Assembly (NCBI GenBank): GCA_013289795.1
Contig: JABCZH010000004.1
Coordinates: 1 to 64,000 of the forward strand
DNA length: 64,000 nucleotides
DNA from: Acidobacteriota bacterium
GTDB taxonomy: Bacteria > Acidobacteriota > Terriglobia > Terriglobales > Acidobacteriaceae
Reading direction: 5' to 3'
The position numbers were made by a program, and so were the translations under genes. Below are positions 32,599 to 41,797 of the stretch, piece by piece. Position 1 is the stretch's first letter; each line of letters starts with the position of its first letter. The notes under the pieces are model-generated. The model searched no databases. It was not told where the DNA came from and was given only the letters and a program-made list of their open reading frames with translations.

Positions 32599-33501
32599 AT
32601 GCTTTCATCATCCGTCAATTACTGGATGTCTTCTGTCGGGCTCATCTATTTTCTTGCCGGAATTTTTGTACTTCGCAAAGAGATCAGCGCGGCTCTCGGC
32701 TGGGAAAAGCTCATCACCTTGGGCCCCGTCTTGATGGCCGTTCCAGTCGCTATGTTCGGCACCGACCACCTCTGCAGCCCGGGGCCTATCAAGGATATAG
32801 TCCCGTCCTGGGTGCCGGCGCACTTGTTCGTGACGTATTTTGTCGGATGCGCGCTGCTCGCCGCGGCTACCAGTCTTACAGTGAGGAAGTACGTACGCTT
32901 GTCGTTCACTCTGTTCGGAGTGATGTTCTTTCTATTCGTCTGCATGATGCATATACCGAATGCGCTGGCGGATCCCAAAGATCGCTTCGCGTGGGAAATC
33001 GTGCTAAGAGATATCACTTATTCCGGAGCTGGATTCGCCCTCGCCGGAGTGTATAGCCGCGCCTCGTCTCCGCAACAATCGAAATGGATGATTTTGTTTG
33101 GGCGCGTCGTCATCGCGATGGCTGCGATCTTTTTTGCCGTGGAACACTTTCTTCATCCAGAGTTTTCGCCCGGCGTCTCTTCGCCAGCAGTGACGCCATC
33201 CTGGGTTCCTTTCCCCAGCGTATGGGGATACCTCGCGGGTACGATCCTACTGACCGCTGGAATCGGCCTAGCCCTGAACAAAAAACCCCGGATAGCCGCA
33301 ACCTCGATTGGCGCGTTAATGGTCGTGATCGCTCTTTCCCTGGAGCTAATCACGCTGATCCTAGCCCTCGCCCGCGGCGGGTCAACGCTGGAAATCAATG
33401 TAGCGTTAGATACCGTCTTTGACACAATGCTCTACGGCGGAGCAGCACTCGTCCTGGCCTCGGCATTGCCGCGCGATCCTGATCTCGTGGAGAAAACCTA
33501 G
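32599..33501 (+). CDS. Polytopic membrane protein, eight or so TM segments
   Basis: 300 aa from ATG 32599 (a TTG three bases earlier is also in frame). Hydrophobic segments: VGLIYFLAGIFVL, LGPVLMAVPVAMFG, VTYFVGCALLAAATSL, FTLFGVMFFLFVCMMH, YSGAGFALAGVYS, FGRVVIAMAAIFFAVEHFLH, YLAGTILLTAGIGLAL, SIGALMVVIALSLELITLIL. The HFLHPEF motif and layout recall DoxX-like proteins; activity unknown. Confidence 0.75.
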   Translation: MLSSSVNYWMSSVGLIYFLAGIFVLRKEISAALGWEKLITLGPVLMAVPVAMFGTDHLCSPGPIKDIVPSWVPAHLFVTYFVGCALLAAATSLTVRKYVRLSFTLFGVMFFLFVCMMHIPNALADPKDRFAWEIVLRDITYSGAGFALAGVYSRASSPQQSKWMILFGRVVIAMAAIFFAVEHFLHPEFSPGVSSPAVTPSWVPFPSVWGYLAGTILLTAGIGLALNKKPRIAATSIGALMVVIALSLELITLILALARGGSTLEINVALDTVFDTMLYGGAALVLASALPRDPDLVEKT

Positions 33502-33596
33502 CGTCCACGTTTCCAGGATCGCAACCAACCCTTTTACAGCGGGCTCGATGTTTGCGCCAACGCGATTGAGTGGGACCTTCGGCAGTGTTATGAATT

Positions 33597-33672
33597 TGGT
33601 GGAGCTAGTCGGGCTCGAACCGACGACCTCATCGTTGCGAACGATGCGCTCTCCCAGCTGAGCTATAGCCCC
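33597..33672 (-). tRNA. tRNA-Ala(CGC)
   Basis: 76 bases with encoded CCA. Acceptor GGGGCTA pairs with TAGCTCC (one G-U); anticodon arm CATCG-TTCGCAA-CGATG gives anticodon CGC; T-arm GGTTCGAGCCC. Minus strand, 0.13 kb before glpX. Confidence 0.95.
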
Positions 33673-33804
33673 ACGCCGACTAGGGAACATTGTGGCGTCA
33701 GATGATTTTACCAGCCTGGAGTGCCGCAAGCCAGACGCGCTGCCGCTTCCCCTCCCACCCCACTTCGCGTTATATTCACAAGCCGGTTCATTTCGGAGGC
33801 ATTC

Positions 33805-34839
33805 ATGGTTACTCAACCTAAGATCGAAGGCAAAGTGCGGTGTTTTGGCGAGAACATTGAGAGCGATCTGGCATCCAGATTCCTGCGTGTTGTCGAGGTC
33901 GCTGCCATTGCTTCGGCACACACCATGGGTCAGGGCGAGCGCAAATTGTCGGACCAAGTCGCCACCGAGGCCATGCGCAAAACCATGGACTCGATTCCCA
34001 TGCGCGGCACCATCGTGATCGGCGAAGGCGAACGCGACGAAGCCCCTATGCTCTATATCGGCGAGAAAGTGGGCGCAGCGTTTCCCGACGGCAGCGAAGT
34101 GCCAGAAGTCGACATCGCCGTGGACCCGCTCGAAGGCACCAACCTCTGCGCCACCGGTGCGCCGGGGGCAATCACTGTGCTGGCCGCGTCGGAACATGGT
34201 GGCCTGCTCAACGCGCCCGACTGCTACATGGACAAGATCGTGGTCGGGCCTTCCTGCAAGAACGCCGTCGAACTCGACGCTCCCGTGGCCGACAATCTGA
34301 AGAACATTGCCAAGCGGCTGGGCCGTGACGTGGAAGACCTGGTGGTGATCGTGCTCGAACGTCCGCGCCACGAAAAGCTGATTGCGGATATTCGCGCCGC
34401 CGGCGCACGCATCAAGCTGATCGGCGACGGCGACCTTTCCGCCGGCATCGCCGCAGCCGTCATCGGCACTGGCGTGCACGCGGTGATGGGCTCGGGTGGG
34501 GCGCCGGAAGGTGTGATCACAGCCGCCGCTATCCGTTGCCTCAACGGCTACATGCAAGGACGACTCATGATCAACACGCCCGAACTCGAGGAGCGCATCG
34601 CGCGTATGGGGATCAAAGACAAGAAACGCATCTACGAAGCCGAAGACCTGGCCCCGGGCCAGCAACTCATCTTTGCCGCCACTGGCGTAACCGACGGCGC
34701 TCTCATGCGCGGCGTACGCTTCTTCGGCGAAGGCACACGAACGTCGTCCGTGATCATGACCCTGCGGACGGGCAAGGTGCGCTTCATCGACAGCATCCAC
34801 CTTGAGAAAGGGCCGGATGTGAAGGTGAGGTTCGCGTAA
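33805..34839 (+). CDS. glpX: Fructose-1,6-bisphosphatase class II
   Basis: ATG 33805 after GGAGG gives 344 aa, the usual GlpX length. Motifs: [60 protein letters not shown] (metal-binding DP-EGT), [20 protein letters not shown]. It removes the 1-phosphate of fructose-1,6-bisphosphate with divalent metal, the committed step of gluconeogenesis, in the cytoplasm. It stands alone. Confidence 0.96.
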   Translation: MVTQPKIEGKVRCFGENIESDLASRFLRVVEVAAIASAHTMGQGERKLSDQVATEAMRKTMDSIPMRGTIVIGEGERDEAPMLYIGEKVGAAFPDGSEVPEVDIAVDPLEGTNLCATGAPGAITVLAASEHGGLLNAPDCYMDKIVVGPSCKNAVELDAPVADNLKNIAKRLGRDVEDLVVIVLERPRHEKLIADIRAAGARIKLIGDGDLSAGIAAAVIGTGVHAVMGSGGAPEGVITAAAIRCLNGYMQGRLMINTPELEERIARMGIKDKKRIYEAEDLAPGQQLIFAATGVTDGALMRGVRFFGEGTRTSSVIMTLRTGKVRFIDSIHLEKGPDVKVRFA

Positions 34840-34983
34840 GAAACAGTCGTTGGGCGCCGGTCGTGGGTCGTTGGTAGCACCGCAGTCTCGGCAGCGGTCC
34901 GGCGATAGCTCTTGCCAACTGGCATTGTTGACACCAGCCGGTCCGAGGCGAGAGGAATTGCTTGACGGGAATCTCTGATTCAT

Positions 34984-35000
34984 CTAGATTAAAAATCTAG
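34984..35000. promoter_or_regulatory. Palindromic operator of the Phd/VapC-type operon
   Basis: CTAGATT-AAA-AATCTAG is a 7-bp perfect inverted repeat 12 bases upstream of the antitoxin ATG. This is the usual place for autoregulatory toxin-antitoxin binding. Confidence 0.6.
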
Positions 35001-35011
35001 GTGATACAGAT

Positions 35012-35248
35012 ATGCGAACCTTGGGACTATTCGAGGCTAAACAGAAACTCTCTGAAATCGTCGAGCGGGCTTCGGCCGGCGAACAGATCGGAATCACCCG
35101 TCGCGGCAAGCTCGCTTGTATTGTCGTTCCCGCTCGCCCCAAAACCAGTCTGCGGGAAGTCTTCGAAGACATCGAGCAGATACGGAAGCGCGCCAAACTG
35201 CCCAAAGGGGTCAAGGTTAAGGACTTGATTGAGGAAGGCCGGTTTTGA
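35012..35248 (+). CDS. Phd/YefM-family antitoxin
   Basis: 78 aa: MRTLGLFEAKQKLSEIVERA with SAGEQIGITRRGKLACIVVP is the Phd/YefM N-terminal DNA-binding fold; the C-terminus (EDIEQIRKRAKLPKGVKVKD) would be the toxin-wrapping tail. Its stop overlaps the toxin ATG (ATGA). It should bind the CTAGATT palindrome and neutralise the PIN toxin. Confidence 0.93.
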   Translation: MRTLGLFEAKQKLSEIVERASAGEQIGITRRGKLACIVVPARPKTSLREVFEDIEQIRKRAKLPKGVKVKDLIEEGRF

Positions 35249-35664
35249 AGCGCTTTGTCCTCGATGCTTCGGTCGCACTCAGTTGGTTCGTGGATCGTCC
35301 TGTTTCGCCTTACGCCATTGGTGTGAAGCAGGCGGTGTTGGATGGTGCGCAGGCGGTTGTACCTGCTCTTTGGCACGCAGAAATGGCAAATGGCCTCATA
35401 GTCGCCGAGCGCCGGCGAATTCTGACCGCCTCTGATGTGAACGGCTGCCTGACAGATCTTGAAATGTTGCAGGCGCATGCCATCGAAACCAGCTCAAGAC
35501 TCGCCACAGCACGTCAGGCCCTGACGATTGCGCGGTCGTTTCAGCTCTCCGCGTATGATGCGCTTTATCTCTATAGTGCACGAGTCGAGGAACTGTCGCT
35601 TGCTACTCTTGACTTGGCCCTTCGCGCCGCGGCGCCGCGTTCAGGTGTCGAGCTCTTCGGTTAG
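35245..35664 (+). CDS. VapC-like PIN-domain toxin
   Basis: 139 aa PIN fold. Acidic metal ligands are visible: D7 in RFVLDASVALSWF, Glu in LWHAEMANGL, Asp in SAYDALYLYSARVEEL. PIN toxins are Mg-dependent RNases, often acting on tRNA. It is coupled to the Phd-type antitoxin upstream. Confidence 0.93.
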   Translation: MKRFVLDASVALSWFVDRPVSPYAIGVKQAVLDGAQAVVPALWHAEMANGLIVAERRRILTASDVNGCLTDLEMLQAHAIETSSRLATARQALTIARSFQLSAYDALYLYSARVEELSLATLDLALRAAAPRSGVELFG

Positions 35665-35782
35665 TCCCAATCCGGCGAAAATCCCTCTGCCCGTTGTCGA
35701 ATTCTGCACCGTCCATCCGTCTATTTCTCGAACAGGGAGAATGAGCATTTTAACTAAGACTTCCCTGCTCAGGAGGAACTCC

Positions 35783-36298
35783 ATGAAACTACGTGTGTTA
35801 GCAATTGCGATCGGGCTGTTCATGCTGTCACCTTCGCTAGCGGCTTCGGCGGCAACCCGGAGCGACTCTGCCGCCTTCGCTCAACTCAAATCCCTCTCCG
35901 GCAGTTGGGAGGCAACGACCACCAAAGGCAAGGCCCACTTACGCTACGAAGTGGTATCGGGAGGCTCGGCTGTGGTTGAACATTTCGACAGCGACGATCT
36001 GGGCCCCGGCAATGCCATGGTCACCGTATATTATCTTGACGGCGACCGCCTCCAACTCACCCATTACTGTATGGCGCACAACCAGCCTCACATGCAAGCC
36101 GAGTCATTTGACAACGCGAGTGGCGAGCTGCGCTTTGCTTTTGTGAATGCTACTGGGCTCAGCGGCCCGGAGGCCGGCCACATGCACAACGCCACTTTCC
36201 GTTTCATTGACGCCGACCACTTCTCCACCGACTGGCAATTCTACGAAGGTGGCAAACCCAAGTTCAACGAAGCCGTCCAATACTATCGAGTGCGATAG
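35783..36298 (+). CDS. Secreted small lipocalin-like hypothetical protein
   Basis: ATG 35783 after AGGAGG gives 171 aa with a signal peptide (LAIAIGLFMLSPSLAASA). The mature part has beta-strand spacing: FAQLKSLSGSWEATTTKGKA, MVTVYYLDGDRLQLTHYCMA, GELRFAFVNATGL, ATFRFIDADHFSTDWQFYEG. This resembles DUF1579-type beta-barrel proteins. It lies 9 bases upstream of the DGPF protein and may be part of the ECF42 operon. Confidence 0.75.
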   Translation: MKLRVLAIAIGLFMLSPSLAASAATRSDSAAFAQLKSLSGSWEATTTKGKAHLRYEVVSGGSAVVEHFDSDDLGPGNAMVTVYYLDGDRLQLTHYCMAHNQPHMQAESFDNASGELRFAFVNATGLSGPEAGHMHNATFRFIDADHFSTDWQFYEGGKPKFNEAVQYYRVR

Positions 36299-36307
36299 GA
36301 GACCTTT

Positions 36308-36670
36308 ATGCCAAGCTTCATGCTTTTGCTCTATAACGATCCCGCGAACTGGCAGAACATGAGTCCGGAAGACGCGCAAAAAGCCCTCCAGAAATTCATG
36401 GACTGGGGAAGCAAGCTGCACAGCTCCGGCGCTCATCTCGCCAGCCACAAACTGGCCGACGACGCCGGTAAAGTCATGCGCGGACACGGTAAGGTCCGGG
36501 TCACCGACGGGCCTTATAGCGAGACCAAGGAAGTTCTCGGCGGCTATTACCTGATCAAGGCCGCAAACTACAATGAAGCCGCCGAGCGCGCCCGCGACTG
36601 CCCGGCGCTGGAGTACGGTGGCACTATCGAAGTGCGCCAGGTCGATCCCATGATGGACGACGCGGCCTAA
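36308..36670 (+). CDS. YCII-related DGPF-domain protein
   Basis: 120 aa ferredoxin-like fold: MPSFMLLLYNDPANWQNMSP, RVTDGPYSETKEVLGGYYLI (the DGPF motif as DGPYSETKE), ALEYGGTIEVRQVDPM. DGPF proteins are the conserved genomic partners of ECF42 sigma factors, as here (sigma gene 24 bases downstream). Their biochemical role is not known. Confidence 0.92.
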   Translation: MPSFMLLLYNDPANWQNMSPEDAQKALQKFMDWGSKLHSSGAHLASHKLADDAGKVMRGHGKVRVTDGPYSETKEVLGGYYLIKAANYNEAAERARDCPALEYGGTIEVRQVDPMMDDAA

Positions 36671-36693
36671 GGAACAACGAACGGCGAACCGCT

Positions 36694-37962
36694 GTGAACA
36701 ACGAAGTCATTGTGGCTCCCGACCTGCTTATTGACCATCTGTTCCGCAATCGTGCGGGGCAGATGGTCGCCTACTTGACCCGGCTGCTGGGCCCCGAACA
36801 TCTCGATCTGGCAGAAGAAGTGGTGCAGGAAGCGTTGCTCAAGGCGCTGCAAAACTGGCCCTACTCCGGAATCCCCCAAAACCCTGCGGGGTGGCTTTTT
36901 CGTGTAGCCCGCAACGCCGCGCTGGACGCCATTCGTCACCGCACCCTGGCGGGAGAAAAGAACGTGCAGTTCGCAGCCGAGCGGATTCGTGACGCCGAGG
37001 CGGCTGCGGGAGATGACAGGGAAATCGAAGACCGGCTCCGCGATGACGAACTGAGTATGGTGTTGATGTGCTGTCATCCTGCCCTGCCGCGTGATGCCCG
37101 CGTCGCATTGAGCCTGAAAACCGTCGGCGGATTCAGCACCCGCGAAATCGCACGGGCTTTCCTGTCCGATGAACCTACGATTGCCCAAAGGCTGGTCCGC
37201 GCCAAGCGGCAGATTCGCGAGAGCCAAGTCTCGTTCGAACTGCCCACTGGAGACGACCTTGCCTTGCGTCTCGAGTCTGCGCTCGAAGTTATCTATCTGA
37301 TGTTCAACGAGGGTTATGCCGCGCAATCGGGCCAAGACTTGGTGCGGCAGGATCTTTGCGGAGAAGCTCTACGACTTGGCCGCTTGCTGGCCACATCTTC
37401 GGTGGGAACGCCACAAGCACATGCCCTGGTTGCATTGATGGCCTTTCAGGCCGCGCGCCTGTCGGCCCGCATCGATTCCGGCGGAGAACTGGTGCTGCTG
37501 GAAGATCAGGACCGCAGTCTGTGGGACCAGAAATTGGTTGGGCTGGGCTTTCGTCATTTCAGCGAATGCGCAGAAGGCACGCAAATGTCTGCCTACCACG
37601 TACAGGCGGCCATCGCGGCCACCTATGCTGGCGTTCAGCAGGCGAATGGGATCGACTGGCCGGTCATTCTGAGTTTGTACAACGAATTGATGGAAATCAG
37701 CCCGTCGCCCGTGGTTGCGTTGAATCGGGCGGTCGCAGTCTCGAGAGTTCAGGGTGCAGAAGCCGCACTCGCCGCTCTCCGGCCGCTCATTGAAGACCGT
37801 TCTCTGCGCAACTACTACTTGCTGCCCGCGGTGCAAGGCCGCCTGCTTCGCGATCTCGGCGACCGCGAAGCCGCCGCCGACTGCTTTCGCCAGGCGCTGG
37901 AGCGGCCGTGCTCCGAGCCGGAGAAGAGATTCCTGCAGCGCAAGCTGAGAGATTGCATGTAG
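36694..37962 (+). CDS. ECF42-type RNA polymerase sigma factor
   Basis: 422 aa from GTG 36694. Sigma region 2 (MVAYLTRLLGPEHLDLAEEV, VQEALLKALQNWP, NPAGWLFRVARNAALDAIRH), region 4 (ALSLKTVGGFSTREIARAFL, AQRLVRAKRQIRE) and a 230-aa C-terminal extension with TPR-like helices (LYNELMEISPSPVVALNRAV, GDREAAADCFRQAL). Sigma plus long extension plus DGPF neighbour is the ECF42 arrangement; these have no classical anti-sigma factor and the extension controls activity. Confidence 0.93.
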   Translation: MNNEVIVAPDLLIDHLFRNRAGQMVAYLTRLLGPEHLDLAEEVVQEALLKALQNWPYSGIPQNPAGWLFRVARNAALDAIRHRTLAGEKNVQFAAERIRDAEAAAGDDREIEDRLRDDELSMVLMCCHPALPRDARVALSLKTVGGFSTREIARAFLSDEPTIAQRLVRAKRQIRESQVSFELPTGDDLALRLESALEVIYLMFNEGYAAQSGQDLVRQDLCGEALRLGRLLATSSVGTPQAHALVALMAFQAARLSARIDSGGELVLLEDQDRSLWDQKLVGLGFRHFSECAEGTQMSAYHVQAAIAATYAGVQQANGIDWPVILSLYNELMEISPSPVVALNRAVAVSRVQGAEAALAALRPLIEDRSLRNYYLLPAVQGRLLRDLGDREAAADCFRQALERPCSEPEKRFLQRKLRDCM

Positions 37963-37991
37963 GCGCCGGCGTCCTCTCCTGTGCTGGCGTG

Positions 37992-39218
37992 CTACTTGAA
38001 TTCCTTCATCACCTCGGCCGGGACTCTCGGCGTCGCGGGAAAATCTACTGACGCACCCGGCAACAGCGCCACGGTTTTTTCCGAGCGCTTGGTTCCATCG
38101 TGTACTGCAATGGTATGCGGCTTGCCAGGTTCATAGCTTTCCCACAACGAAACCCCGGCGTAGGCGCCGTCTTTGCGCAGGACGTAATAGGTCATGTCCA
38201 CGAAGCGCAGCTTGTTCATGTCGTTGTTGTAATTGCGGACGATGCGCTTCAGCGTATCCATGCCGGCCTCTTGCGGTGACATGCCTCTACGCATGTTCTC
38301 GACAATGGTGTGCGCGCCCGCAACCTTAATGTTCTCTTCCCCGCTGCCGGTCGCGCCCGCCGAACCGACATCCTGATCGGTGTAGCAGCCCGCGCCGATG
38401 ACGGGTGAATCGCCTACGCGTCCGGGCAGTTTGTAGGCCAGGCCGCTGGTGGTGGTGCATCCAGACACTTCGCCTTTGGTGTTCAGGGCCGAACAGTGAA
38501 TCGTGCCAGTCGGCGGAAACAAGACTTTGTGAACAGCCTCCTGTCGCAACTCAGGTGCGATTCCAAAATCAGCAGCATGCTCTTCCAATCTACGGAAGCG
38601 CTCCTGCCACAACTCAGATTGCGGCTTCGCGTCAGGCGCCTGCCAATGCGGATCGGCCAGGCCCGGGCCCCACCAGTCCTGCGTCGAGTGATACTCCTTC
38701 CACAGCAGCCAAATCTTGCGAGAATGGTCAGTCAGCAGATTCTCACGCGGAAACCCCACGGCCACGGCGAATCGCTCCGCCCCCTCGCCCACCAGCATCA
38801 CGTGGCCGGTATGATTCATCACCGCTTTCGAAACCAGCGAAACATTCTTAATATTCCGCACCCCGCCAACCGATCCCGCACGCCGCGTCGGTCCGTGCAT
38901 GCAACAGGCGTCAAGCTCGACCACGCCCTCTTCATTGGGCAAACCTCCGAGACCAACGCTGGTGTCATTAGGATCGTCTTCGGGGCCCTTAACCACTCTG
39001 AGCGCCGCGTCGAGCGTGTCTCCTCCAGAGGCGAGGAAAGCGTAGGCATCGTCGAGATAAGCGAGGCCATTGTGGGCGGAAATCATGATGGGAAGTTTAC
39101 CGGAGGAGCCAGCCTCATTCGTTTTCGACACCCGCCCGTAGCCCTTAGGGTCGAGCAATCCCAGTGACAGTGAACCCACAACAGCTGTGCCCAAGAAGTC
39201 GCGACGTGAGACGGTCAT
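37992..39218 (-). CDS. N4-(beta-N-acetylglucosaminyl)-L-asparaginase, Tat-exported
   Basis: 408 aa Ntn-hydrolase of the glycosylasparaginase/isoaspartyl-peptidase family: GDTLDAALRVVKGPEDDPND, SVGLGGLPNEEGVVELDACC, MHGPTRRAGSVGGVRNI. The expected self-cleavage site lies before the Thr of TGTIHCSALNTKGEVSGC; GDSPVIGAGCYTDQDVG follows. The N-terminus is a twin-arginine signal (SRRDFLGTAVVGSLSLGLL), so export is expected. It hydrolyses the GlcNAc-Asn link of glycopeptides or related isoaspartyl bonds. Confidence 0.9.
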   Translation of the reverse strand: MTVSRRDFLGTAVVGSLSLGLLDPKGYGRVSKTNEAGSSGKLPIMISAHNGLAYLDDAYAFLASGGDTLDAALRVVKGPEDDPNDTSVGLGGLPNEEGVVELDACCMHGPTRRAGSVGGVRNIKNVSLVSKAVMNHTGHVMLVGEGAERFAVAVGFPRENLLTDHSRKIWLLWKEYHSTQDWWGPGLADPHWQAPDAKPQSELWQERFRRLEEHAADFGIAPELRQEAVHKVLFPPTGTIHCSALNTKGEVSGCTTTSGLAYKLPGRVGDSPVIGAGCYTDQDVGSAGATGSGEENIKVAGAHTIVENMRRGMSPQEAGMDTLKRIVRNYNNDMNKLRFVDMTYYVLRKDGAYAGVSLWESYEPGKPHTIAVHDGTKRSEKTVALLPGASVDFPATPRVPAEVMKEFK

Positions 39219-39358
39219 CTTGCCTCCGAAGAAATGCCTTGTGAAGCGTGCGCCAGAATATCACGCCGGAGTACTTGGCACGACTCGTTCGGAAGCTGTC
39301 GTTGGTGGAACAACAAATCTGAAGAACGGTCGGCGTTGTCAGGTTTCGGTTCTCGATT

Positions 39359-40561
39359 TCAGGAGGCCACCGACAAGGCATGTCCATTGCTCTGATCGGA
39401 GCGGAAGCGTAAGAGCGCCGCGATGTTCCCGGCAGAGTCGAACGCGGGATCATCTTTGACGTAGAACAACTCGATGTCGCGGCGAATGGCGATGGGGATA
39501 ATGGCATCCATGGCATCTTCGAGTTCGCGGGTTCCGCGTCCGCAAGCCGCACAATAGTGCACCATGTGGGCATCGAGATGGCCGCATCCGGTGCATTCCA
39601 CCGCCGCGTGCGAAAAACCCTCTCCGACGAGCAGCGTCTGCACTTCGCCAAGCTCGAGCGATCGCAGGACCCGCCGCAATCCCGTCACCCCGCGGCCATT
39701 GCTCCTGGCCTGATCGAGAACCTCGCCAACCAGCTCATGCCGCCGCCGGTCGATTGAGTCGCGCCACAGCCGGCCAGCTTGTTCTTTGATCTGGTCATTG
39801 GTGATCCGGCTGACATCGGTTGAAAAGCGCCCCAGCAACCGCTCCATCACGTACGGATGCAAGTGCGATTCAAAGTTGTGCCAGTTGGTATCGTGGCAGC
39901 CAATAATCAGCTTTTCGCAGATTCCCTTCTCCAGCGCTTCGCGCAGATGCTCGGCGACGGCCTTGAAGTGATGCAGGGCGTCATCCTGTATGCGGCGCTG
40001 CGCATGCCCGCCCTGGTACTTGACGTGACCATTGCGCAGGGGCTGATCAACCGCCGGCGTGTGGAACAATCCCGTTCGCTCTCGCAGTTCATCCAGCCGC
40101 AGATCGAAAAATCGGGCTTTTTCTCGGTCCACCAAGGCGACCCATAGCCAGGGCTGAGCTCCCAGAACCTGGGCCAGCGGCTTCATGTGAAACCGGCGGT
40201 TCACAAACAACTGGGTTCCCGGCAGTTGCGCGGGCAGATCGAACTCCCGCCAGAAGTGCCGGCTGGCACAAGCAAAAACCGCCTTGGCGCGGGCCTGGTT
40301 ACCATGCAGGTTTTCAGCCAGGATCAGAATACGGTCAAGATCCGCCTTCACTCCGCCATTTTTCCCCTGTTTCTCCACGTCGTGGAGCGCATTGCGGACA
40401 AGATCCTTGACCAGAATGGCCTCTTCGCGGTGGGACTTGTCGAGCGGCGTACGCGGCTCGAAATAGAAGCTGATGGCACAGTTTTCGTGCCCGTCGCTAT
40501 GGAAGTGCGCCAGCTCACGGATATCTTCGCGCGTAATCATCAGCTTCTCCTGTTTGCTCAA
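39359..40561 (-). CDS. Bacterial eRF1-like (baeRF) family protein
   Basis: 400 aa in the domain order of archaeo-eukaryotic release factor 1: an N-terminal alpha/beta domain (CAISFYFEPRTPLDKSHREE, VFACASRHFWREFDLP), a central RNase-H-like domain (FFDLRLDELRERTG, EKGICEKLIIGCHDTNWHNF), and a C-terminal L7Ae-like domain with a zinc pair (CTGCGHL...YCAACGRG). BaeRF proteins are thought to act on stalled or hibernating ribosomes. It lies 10 bases after the hibernation-factor fusion gene on the same strand, so the pair is probably one operon. Confidence 0.82.
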   Translation of the reverse strand: MSKQEKLMITREDIRELAHFHSDGHENCAISFYFEPRTPLDKSHREEAILVKDLVRNALHDVEKQGKNGGVKADLDRILILAENLHGNQARAKAVFACASRHFWREFDLPAQLPGTQLFVNRRFHMKPLAQVLGAQPWLWVALVDREKARFFDLRLDELRERTGLFHTPAVDQPLRNGHVKYQGGHAQRRIQDDALHHFKAVAEHLREALEKGICEKLIIGCHDTNWHNFESHLHPYVMERLLGRFSTDVSRITNDQIKEQAGRLWRDSIDRRRHELVGEVLDQARSNGRGVTGLRRVLRSLELGEVQTLLVGEGFSHAAVECTGCGHLDAHMVHYCAACGRGTRELEDAMDAIIPIAIRRDIELFYVKDDPAFDSAGNIAALLRFRSDQSNGHALSVAS

Positions 40562-40571
40562 ATGCGCGTGC

Positions 40572-41621
40572 TCAGGTGCCAGTAGCCCGCAACGTTCTGC
40601 TGTTCGATTTGTCCCAGCGGCCCGCCAGCCGTGCCGAGTGACGTAGATGTTCGCGGGCAGTCGCTATGGAAGTGCGTACGTCATCGGCTTTGCGGTCGGT
40701 GATGGCGGCGATTTCTTCCACCGAGAAACCCTCCACGGCATGCAAGATGAACGACTCGCGATCCGGCCGCTGAGCGCCATCGAGCGCAAGCTGCACCAGA
40801 GCGACCATTTCATCCGAAGAGGCGATGTCCTCCGGTGTGGCGATACGCCGGTCGGCAATGACGTCTTCTCCGGTCAACGTTTCGTCAGGCTGATGGAACT
40901 GCAACTCGGCTTCGTCGCTGGCACGTATGTTAGGCTTGCGCGCCGAATCTTCAAGATGGATGGAATCCACACTCTCGGGGTTACAGCGGCAGAGGTCCTC
41001 GATGGCAAGCAGCGCCAGCCGGTACAACCAGGGCTCCAGGGCCAGGCGTTCCGGCTTGTCGGCCCCGTCGCCTAGCGCCCGCGCAATGGCCTCGTCGATG
41101 ACTTCTTCTTTGCTGACCTCGCCCGACGAGGTTCCCTCGCTGCTCTCCCGGAAATACAATTCACGTTCCACAAAGCGCTCCAGCCGGACCAGATTCGCAT
41201 TGACGAAGGAACGAATGTCATCCCCGGAAACGGTGGGCACATGAACCACGGCGATTGTATCTTCAAATCGAATCTCGGAATCCGACCGGTAACCGGCGAC
41301 CCGGCGCCGCGACCATTTGTGTGAGTTTCTCAGCAGGTCCTTGTGCTTGCTGATCTGGTGCAGCAAGTCATCCGCCGCGGCTTTCAATGCACTGGCAGCC
41401 GAGTGCGCCGATTTCTGAACTGCCATCTGTCCCGAGGGCAACCGCAGGTTCAACGAAACTGTGGTTCCCTCCCGCGGAGAACTCTGCTCAATAGCTCCCT
41501 TGAGATGCACCAACTCCGGCCGGAAAACCTGCAGCCGCTTGCGCAGTTTGTCGACCAGGTGGTTGATTTCTTTTTCGACGTCAGGAGTTCGATGATCCCT
41601 GTAACTGAAGTGAACATTCAT
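40572..41621 (-). CDS. Ribosome hibernation factor domain fused to ECF-sigma-like domain
   Basis: 349 aa. Residues about 1-105 match the HPF/RaiA fold (MNVHFSYRDHRTPDVEKEIN, RLQVFRPELVHLKGAIEQ, VSLNLRLPSGQMAVQKSAHS, AADDLLHQISKHKD). From about 130, regions like sigma-70 domains follow: FVNANLVRLERFVERELYF (region-2-like), PWLYRLALLAIEDLCR, and a region-4-like PDRESFILHAVEGFSVEEIA, AITDRKADDVRTSIATAREH. The long acidic linker lies between. Free HPF is about 100-190 aa. The fusion could link translational stress to transcription, or the sigma part may only be a protein-binding module. Confidence 0.82.
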   Translation of the reverse strand: MNVHFSYRDHRTPDVEKEINHLVDKLRKRLQVFRPELVHLKGAIEQSSPREGTTVSLNLRLPSGQMAVQKSAHSAASALKAAADDLLHQISKHKDLLRNSHKWSRRRVAGYRSDSEIRFEDTIAVVHVPTVSGDDIRSFVNANLVRLERFVERELYFRESSEGTSSGEVSKEEVIDEAIARALGDGADKPERLALEPWLYRLALLAIEDLCRCNPESVDSIHLEDSARKPNIRASDEAELQFHQPDETLTGEDVIADRRIATPEDIASSDEMVALVQLALDGAQRPDRESFILHAVEGFSVEEIAAITDRKADDVRTSIATAREHLRHSARLAGRWDKSNSRTLRATGT

Positions 41622-41797
41622 GCCAGGCCTCGGAACACGGGAGCAGATCCCGCGAAGGTTTCCGGTTCCTTACAAGCCGATTCTACACCCGCGGGGAACG
41701 AGGCAATGAGGAGAATTAAGGAAGGTGTTGGGCCTTAGAACTTGCAGCACCAGGAACGGGAACCCTTCCACTTCCACCGATGCCCGGATGAGGTTCC

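Noticed and set aside
33406-34983. Long 525-codon minus-strand frame opposite glpX
   Set aside because: It runs antisense to the clearly coding glpX and through the tRNA-Ala; a high-GC shadow.
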